A stretch of 64,000 nucleotides of DNA. Source: Ailurus styani (lineage: Eukaryota > Chordata > Mammalia > Carnivora > Ailuridae). How positions within the stretch are numbered: position 1 is the first letter of the stretch; each line of letters opens with the position of its first letter. Shown one piece after another: positions 58,830-64,000 of this stretch. The stretch is from NCBI GenBank assembly GCA_002007465.1, contig LNAC01001813.1:26396-90395 (forward strand). The letters run 5' to 3'. A program made the translations under genes and the position numbers. The notes under the pieces are model-generated. The model ran no database searches. It was given only the letters and a program-made list of their open reading frames with translations, and was not told the DNA's origin.

Positions 58830-60547
58830 ATTCTTAAGTCATTGATTGGATCATCCCATGAAACATGAGTGTTCATAGCAAAGATTGAGTTTTCCAAAAG
58901 TTGCAGCAAGATTTGAGTTTGGCTTTCACCTCCTTAATTTTCTGATGTTCCCTTACAGAAGGAACCAGTGATCTAAACAGTTGGTAGGTAGGATTTAGAA
59001 GGCTCTTTCAGGGCTCTAGATAGTCTGTTATCTTTTTTTTTTCCAATTCCTCCAGACATTTATATTGAAGTGTCCTTGCCATTGCTTTTTGCCTATCTAT
59101 CTAGGTTTCAGACAGCTCCTCTGTCCAACATGCAGCCAGGCATAAATCACTTCCCACAGGTAGAAGGGTGACAAGTAGCCCAAGCCCCTACCCCAGAAGG
59201 ATCAGAGGATGAACCCTAAGGAGGATTTGGTCCTTACTGTAGTTCATCACAGAAGAGTCTGTCCTTTCATCATTCCCTGACAGGTAATTTCTTGAACTAC
59301 TTTCTTTTTTAAACAAGATCTCTATAAGATGTCAGGAAAAATGAATTTTAGACTCTTCCCCAGGCATTTTTTCAAGTGCTTTCTAATAAAATTTTCATCA
59401 TTTATCACATGTGTTTTCAATTTGTGGAGTTCTCCGAGCTCCAGTTTACATTTTTGCATGCTCTATTTTTGTCCTTTGAGATAATGCTTTCAGAGCTTTG
59501 TCATTCTGCTGTGAGCGCTGTGTCTTACTCATATCAAAAGAATTAATGCCAATGGAGGCAAGGTTCTGGTTGTTTAATTTGGAAAGGCTCGTTGTTGTTC
59601 ATTCCTCTGAGGTCCTGCTTGAGACAGGTTTATCAAGCTCCTACATGTGATTTCTTAAGCCTCTTCCATCTAAGTACAAAAGTAGGTGTCAGTAATAATT
59701 TTATCAAATAAACTGACTCAGAACTTTAATAAAGACTAATACAAGTATGTTAAGACCTATTTTTTTCTACTCTATTACTTTGTTAATTACTAATTTATAG
59801 TTAAGGAGCAGATTAAAAAAGTACTATAGGGTCAGATAGTAAAGAAAGTGGTTAAATTCTGGCATGGGAAACCTCTCAGTAAACATTTTAAAAGGGCATA
59901 GAGTAAGACTGAATGATGAAGAGAAAAAAACACAGGCTTTGATTTTTCTCATTGCTTCTCATCGCTTTCCTTTATTTACTGTTTGGGCCTCCTTAGTCAA
60001 GGGGTTTTGTTCTATTCCTAATTCTCATTCATCCATAATTTCACAATAGTTAAATCAGGAATGTCTTAAATGAGAAAATCTCATGTCTATTTTGAATTCT
60101 GATCATTCCACAGAACTTGAGTTTCATATAATTTGAGAGTCTTCTATCATCTACTACTCTGAGTGTTCTCTAATCACTAATAATGGCTCACTAAATGTCA
60201 AGTGTTCATCTAGTAATGTATGCTCTTATTTCACAGATTTTCTTAATCACTTTTACATAAATCCAAGAAATAGTAAATTGAAGTAGTGGATGCTTTGGAA
60301 GATTTATCATTAGTTTATAATCTCTTCTGATAAAACCTGAAGTGCTCAACCAACAGAAATGAAGCAGTATGTTTGTCATAGGACCCTGCCTTAGAGGAGA
60401 CCATGTTTCCATGCCAATAGATGCAAAATTGTCCATCTACTTCCTATGAATGAGTGCTCTGCTGCAAGAAAATGTGTTACTTTCTTAGCCTTTCCCATGG
60501 CTTCAAATATACATGTTACAAATAATAACATGACATAATTAATTTTC
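58830..60547. other. No recognisable feature
   Basis: About 1.7 kb of unique-looking AT-rich DNA without a recognisable gene or repeat. Confidence 0.45.
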
Positions 60548-60687
60548 TGCTTTATTTTTTTATTGAAGTATACTTGACACACACCATATTAGTTTAGGTT
60601 GTACAACATAATTGTCACTCATGTATATTGTGAAATTATCACCTGTCACCATACAAAGTTATAAAAAATTTTTTCTATGATCAAAAC

Positions 60688-60741
60688 TTTTAAGTTTTAA
60701 GTTTAAGTTTTACTTTTACTTTTAAGTAAGTTTTACTTTTT
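60688..60741 (+). repeat. TTTTAAG/TTTTAC minisatellite
   Basis: Irregular repeats of 'ttttaagttt' and 'ttttactt'. Confidence 0.85.
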
Positions 60742-61100
60742 TAGCAACTTTCAAATTTGCAATACAATAATATTGACTATAGTCACCATGGTATACATTA
60801 CCTCCCCATGACTTAATTATTTCATAGCTGGAAGTTTGTACCTCTTGATCCCCTTCACCCATTTCATCCACTCTCCCAACTCCCTTCCCCCTAGCAATCT
60901 GGTTTTTTTGTATCTATGAGTTTGGTTTCATTTTGTTTTGTGTGTTCATTAGTTTTGGTTTTCATGTTCCACATATAGGTAAATCATACAGTATTTGTCA
61001 TTCTCTATTTGAATTATTTCACTTAGCATAATGCCCTCAAACTGAATCCATGTTGCAAATGACAAGATGTCGTTCTGTTTTATGGCTAAGTAGTATTCCA

Positions 61101-61169
61101 TTATACATATGTGTGTTTATATATACACATACACATATATATGCATATATATATATATATATATATATC
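61101..61169 (+). repeat. (TA)n/(CATA)n microsatellite
   Basis: 'tatatatacacatacacata' leads into about 13 TA units. Confidence 0.95.
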
Positions 61170-61586
61170 ACATCTTCTTTATCCATTAATCCACTGATGA
61201 ACATTTAGGTTGTTTTCATATCTTGGCTATTTTAAATAATACTGCAAGAAACATAGGGATATATATATCTTTTCAAATTAGTATTTTTATTTTCTTCAGA
61301 TAAATACTCAGAAGTGAAATTGCTGGATTGTATAGTAATTTTGTTTTTTTTAATTTTTGAGGAGCCTCCATACTGTCTTTCATAGTGCCTGCACCATTTT
61401 ACATTCCTAACAACAGTTCACAAGAGTTTCCGTTACTCCACATCCTCACAAACACTTGTAGTTTCTTGTACTTTTGATAATACCCATTCTGATAGGTGTG
61501 ATGTAATATCTTATTGTGTTTTTGATTTACATTTCCCTGATGATAGGGGATGTTGAGCACCTTTTCATATACCTGTTGGCTATGGT

Positions 61587-61817
61587 AGAAAATGTCTACT
61601 CCAAATCATGAGACTCCTAATCTCGCAAAACAAACTGAGGGTTACTGGGGGGTGGGAGGGTAGGGATAGGGTGGATGGGTTATGGACACTGAGGAGGGTT
61701 TGTGCTATGGTAAATGCTGTGAAAGGCGTAAGCCTGATGATTCACAGACCTGTACCCCTGTAGCAAATAATAATAATAAAAATAAATTTAAAAAAAAGAA
61801 AAAAGAAAATGTCTACT
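61587..61817 (+). mobile_element. Young L1 3' end, forward, 14-bp target-site duplication
   Basis: The perfect 'agaaaatgtctact' duplication (61587-61600 and 61804-61817) flanks 203 bp: 'caaactgagggttactgggg', 'ggatgggttatggacactga', 'tcacagacctgtacccctgt', AATAA-rich tail. It is nested within an older reverse L1 and shows the complete 3' end missing from the copy at 28052. Confidence 0.97.
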
Positions 61818-61970
61818 CATGTACTTCACACCCATTTTTAAATTGGATAGTTTTGTTTTTGTTTGCTATTGAGCTGTTTGAATTCTTTATATATTTTGGA
61901 TTTAGCCCCTTAACAAACATGTGGTTTGCAAATATTTTCTCTCATTCCACAGGTTGCCTTTTCATTTTCA

Positions 61971-62141
61971 TTTTAGATTCCCAGTATGGGCAGTCCAACA
62001 TTGATCCCTGGCAGCCCTTCCAATCAGAATACATGTGCCTGATATCTCAGCCACAGCACAGACATCACACATGGAATTAAATTTTCCCCAAGCCCAAATT
62101 ACCTTCTAGTTTGGAAGCACCTATACCATTCATTTCTCTAG
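61971..62141. other. No recognisable feature
   Basis: Short unique stretch between L1 and MER20-like DNA. Confidence 0.4.
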
Positions 62142-62300
62142 AGATGTGGTTCTCAATCCTTGTGCCTTGCAAGGGAAATTTGGCAATGTCTGAAGTCATC
62201 CTTGGTGGTCACAATTGGGGAGGTACAAGGGATGTAACTAAACACCCTACAATACATAAGATAGCTCCCACAACAGAGAATTATCTAACCCAGAATTCTC
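62142..62300 (+). mobile_element. MER20-like hAT-Charlie element, forward, 3'-incomplete
   Basis: 'gtggttctcaatccttgtgc', 'aatttggcaatgtctgaagt', 'acaccctacaatacataaga' and 'acagagaattatctaaccca'. Same family as 660 and 19141, opposite orientation. Confidence 0.75.
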
Positions 62301-62419
62301 TAACTCTTTTAGCTGTGCAACTGCATGCTGCCCACCCAACTCTCATCCAGCCTCTGTTGCCACGTGGAAACTCATGGCGAAGCCCTGCAGCCAGATGAGT
62401 GCACACTCACAGTGTCAAT

Positions 62420-63755
62420 CCTCTGATTTCTTCAATATTGTGTTGACTATTCTGTGTCTTTTGTCTCTCTATATAAGCTTTATAGTCATGAACAAAGTAA
62501 CTTTTGAGATTTTTTTATTGGGATTATATTGAATTTATTAACCAAGTTGGGAATAACTAACATTCTGATAATATTTAGTCAACATTGAGTTCATATTCCA
62601 AACTATGAACTTAGAATTTCTCTCCATTTATTTAGATGTTTGATTTCCTTATCAGGTTTTTTGTTTTCTTTCAAATAAATCATATACTTATTACTCAGAG
62701 TTGTACCAAAGTACTTCATTTTTTTGAAGCTCATGAAAATGGTGTTGTGTTTTTTATTTCAAACAAAAAAGTTGTTCATTGTTAGTATATAGAAAAACAA
62801 TTGACTTTTTGTATTAACCTTTATCCTGCAGCCTTGCTATAATTGCTTATTAGATCCAAGAATGCTTTTGTCAATTCTTTCAAACTTTCTATGTAAACAA
62901 TCAGGCCATCTGTGAACAAAGACAGTTTTATTTCTTCCTGTTCAGTATGTATACATTGTATTTCATATCTTGCCTTATTTCATTAGTTAGGACTTACAAT
63001 ACAATGTTGAATAGGAGTGATGAGAGGGGACATCCTTGCCTTGTTCACAATTTTAGGGGAAAGGCACCTCATTTCTCAACATTAAATATGATGTTATTTG
63101 TATGTTTTTTGTGAAAGTTCTATATCAACTTGAAGAATGTCCCTCCATTCTTAGTTTGTTGAGAGTTTTTAATCATGAATGATTAAAATAGTGATATTAA
63201 ATGATTTTTTAGCATCTGTCTACACGATCATATAATTTCTCTTAGTCTATTGATGTAATGGATTAGATTAATTAATTTTTTAATGTTGAATCAGCCTCAC
63301 ACACCTGGAATAAATCCCACTTGGTTGTGGTGTATAATTCTTTGAATTCCCTGTTGGATTCAATATGCCTATATTTTGTTGAGGATTTTTGCACCTAAAT
63401 TAATGAGTGATATTGGTCTGTAGTTTTCCTTTCTTATAATGCCTTTGTTTAGTTTTCATAACAGGATAATGCTAGTCTTATAGAATGAATAAAGAAATAT
63501 TCCTTCTGCTTCGATTTTCAGAAAGCAATTGCAGGGAATTGGTATCATTTCTTTCTCAAATGTTTGGCACAATTCAGTGAAACCACCTAGATTTGGTGCT
63601 TTCTGTTTTGGAATATTATTAATTATTGATCCAATGTATTTAGTAGATGCAAGCCTATGCATATTAACTGTTTCTCCTTGTATGAGTTTTGTTAGAGTAT
63701 GGCTTTCAAAGAACTGGTTTATTTCATCTACATTATAAAACTTATGGCCATAGAG
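62420..63755 (-). mobile_element. Old L1 ORF2 fragment, reverse
   Basis: 'ttattgggattatattgaat', 'gaggggacatccttgccttg', 'cctggaataaatcccacttg', 'ggtctgtagttttcctttct', 'aagaactggtttatttcat' are reverse-transcriptase-region phrases in reverse. All frames are broken. Confidence 0.9.
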
Positions 63756-64000
63756 TTTTGTGGGGGTTTTTTTATTTTTATTCTTTGCCCAAGGGGTACA
63801 GGTCTGTGAATCATCAGGCTTACATCTTTCACAGCACTCACCAAAGCACAAACCCTCCCCAAAGTCCATAACCCATCCACCCTATCCCTACCCTCCCACC
63901 CCCCAGTAACCCTCAGTTTGTTTTATGAGATCAGGAGTCTCTTATGGTTTGTCTCCTTCCCCATCCCATCTTGTTTCATTATTTTTCCCTCCCTACCCCC
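63756..64000 (-). mobile_element. Young L1 3' end, reverse, running off the window
   Basis: After a T-rich tail come 'caaggggtacaggtctgtga', 'cataacccatccaccctatc', 'cagtaaccctcagtttgttt' and 'atcttgtttcattatttttc'. It continues past 64000, so its length is unknown. Confidence 0.93.

Larger units (their letters stand above)
60548..61970 (-). mobile_element. Old L1 (L1MA/MB-like), reverse
   Basis: 3' UTR ('attgaagtatacttgacaca', 'gactatagtcaccatggtat') through the ORF2 end ('ttgaattatttcacttagca', 'gaccttttcatatacctg'-like 'gcaccttttcatatacctgt', 'ttgcaaatattttctctcat'), in reverse. It holds a TTTAAG repeat (60688-60741), a (TA)n tract (61101-61169) and a younger L1 insert (61601-61803). Confidence 0.9.

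Overview
This is mammalian nuclear DNA, almost certainly from a carnivoran and most likely a caniform of the mustelid type. The main clue is about a dozen copies of the carnivore tRNA-Lys-derived SINE (SINEC/Can-SINE), with its 'gcgcctgggtggctcag' head and 'caaataaataaataaaatctt' tail. Several copies are nearly identical to one another and still have intact target-site duplications, so they are young. The sub-family assignment rests on my memory of mustelid SINEs; no search was run. The window is AT-rich, gene-poor and dominated by LINE-1.

Only one protein-coding gene is supported. It has two coding exons on the + strand: codons 1-48 at 18384-18526, then an intron of about 11.4 kb, then the end of codon 48 to codon 78 and a stop at 29974-30067. 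Splice sites are canonical and the reading frame joins cleanly (phase 2). The 78-residue product matches my recollection of the FAM240 family of small uncharacterised vertebrate proteins (probably FAM240B). An AATAAA at 30703 followed by GU-rich sequence is a plausible 3' end. A 5' UTR exon must lie upstream of 18381 but I cannot place it.

Layout. 1-18 kb: the region 5' of the first coding exon, with a MaLR LTR, old L1 and MIR pieces, MER20-like and SINEC insertions, a GA-rich tract at 4.6 kb, and a curious pair of diverged copies of a ~180-bp element at 5.7 and 7.0 kb. 18.5-30 kb: the intron, with MER20, hAT, MLT1, SINEC and a long antisense old L1 that ends about 90 bp before the second exon. 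28.05-28.52 kb: a young L1 3' end cut off by a single N. 30-35.6 kb: 3' UTR, then L1, SINEC and MER5-like remnants. 35.6-42.5 kb: a large L1 block in which a + strand element and a - strand element meet tail to tail at 39842/39843. The - strand element holds a second N flanked by duplicated sequence, and a 458-codon reverse-transcriptase frame. 42.5-44.6 kb: one good and one weaker endogenous-retrovirus LTR. 45-64 kb: old and young L1 pieces, an L2 containing a U6 snRNA pseudogene, MIRs, SINECs, and L1 running off the window end.

Nothing in the window looks like a CRISPR array, operon, phage or other bacterial system. I found no convincing new multi-gene system. The items most worth following up are the small FAM240-like gene, the duplicated TATA/nuclear-receptor-motif element, the inverted L1 block with its possible assembly artefact, and an unidentified ~305-bp insertion in the L1 endonuclease region. 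Repeat names are from memory of consensus sequences and edges are approximate unless a target-site duplication is stated.
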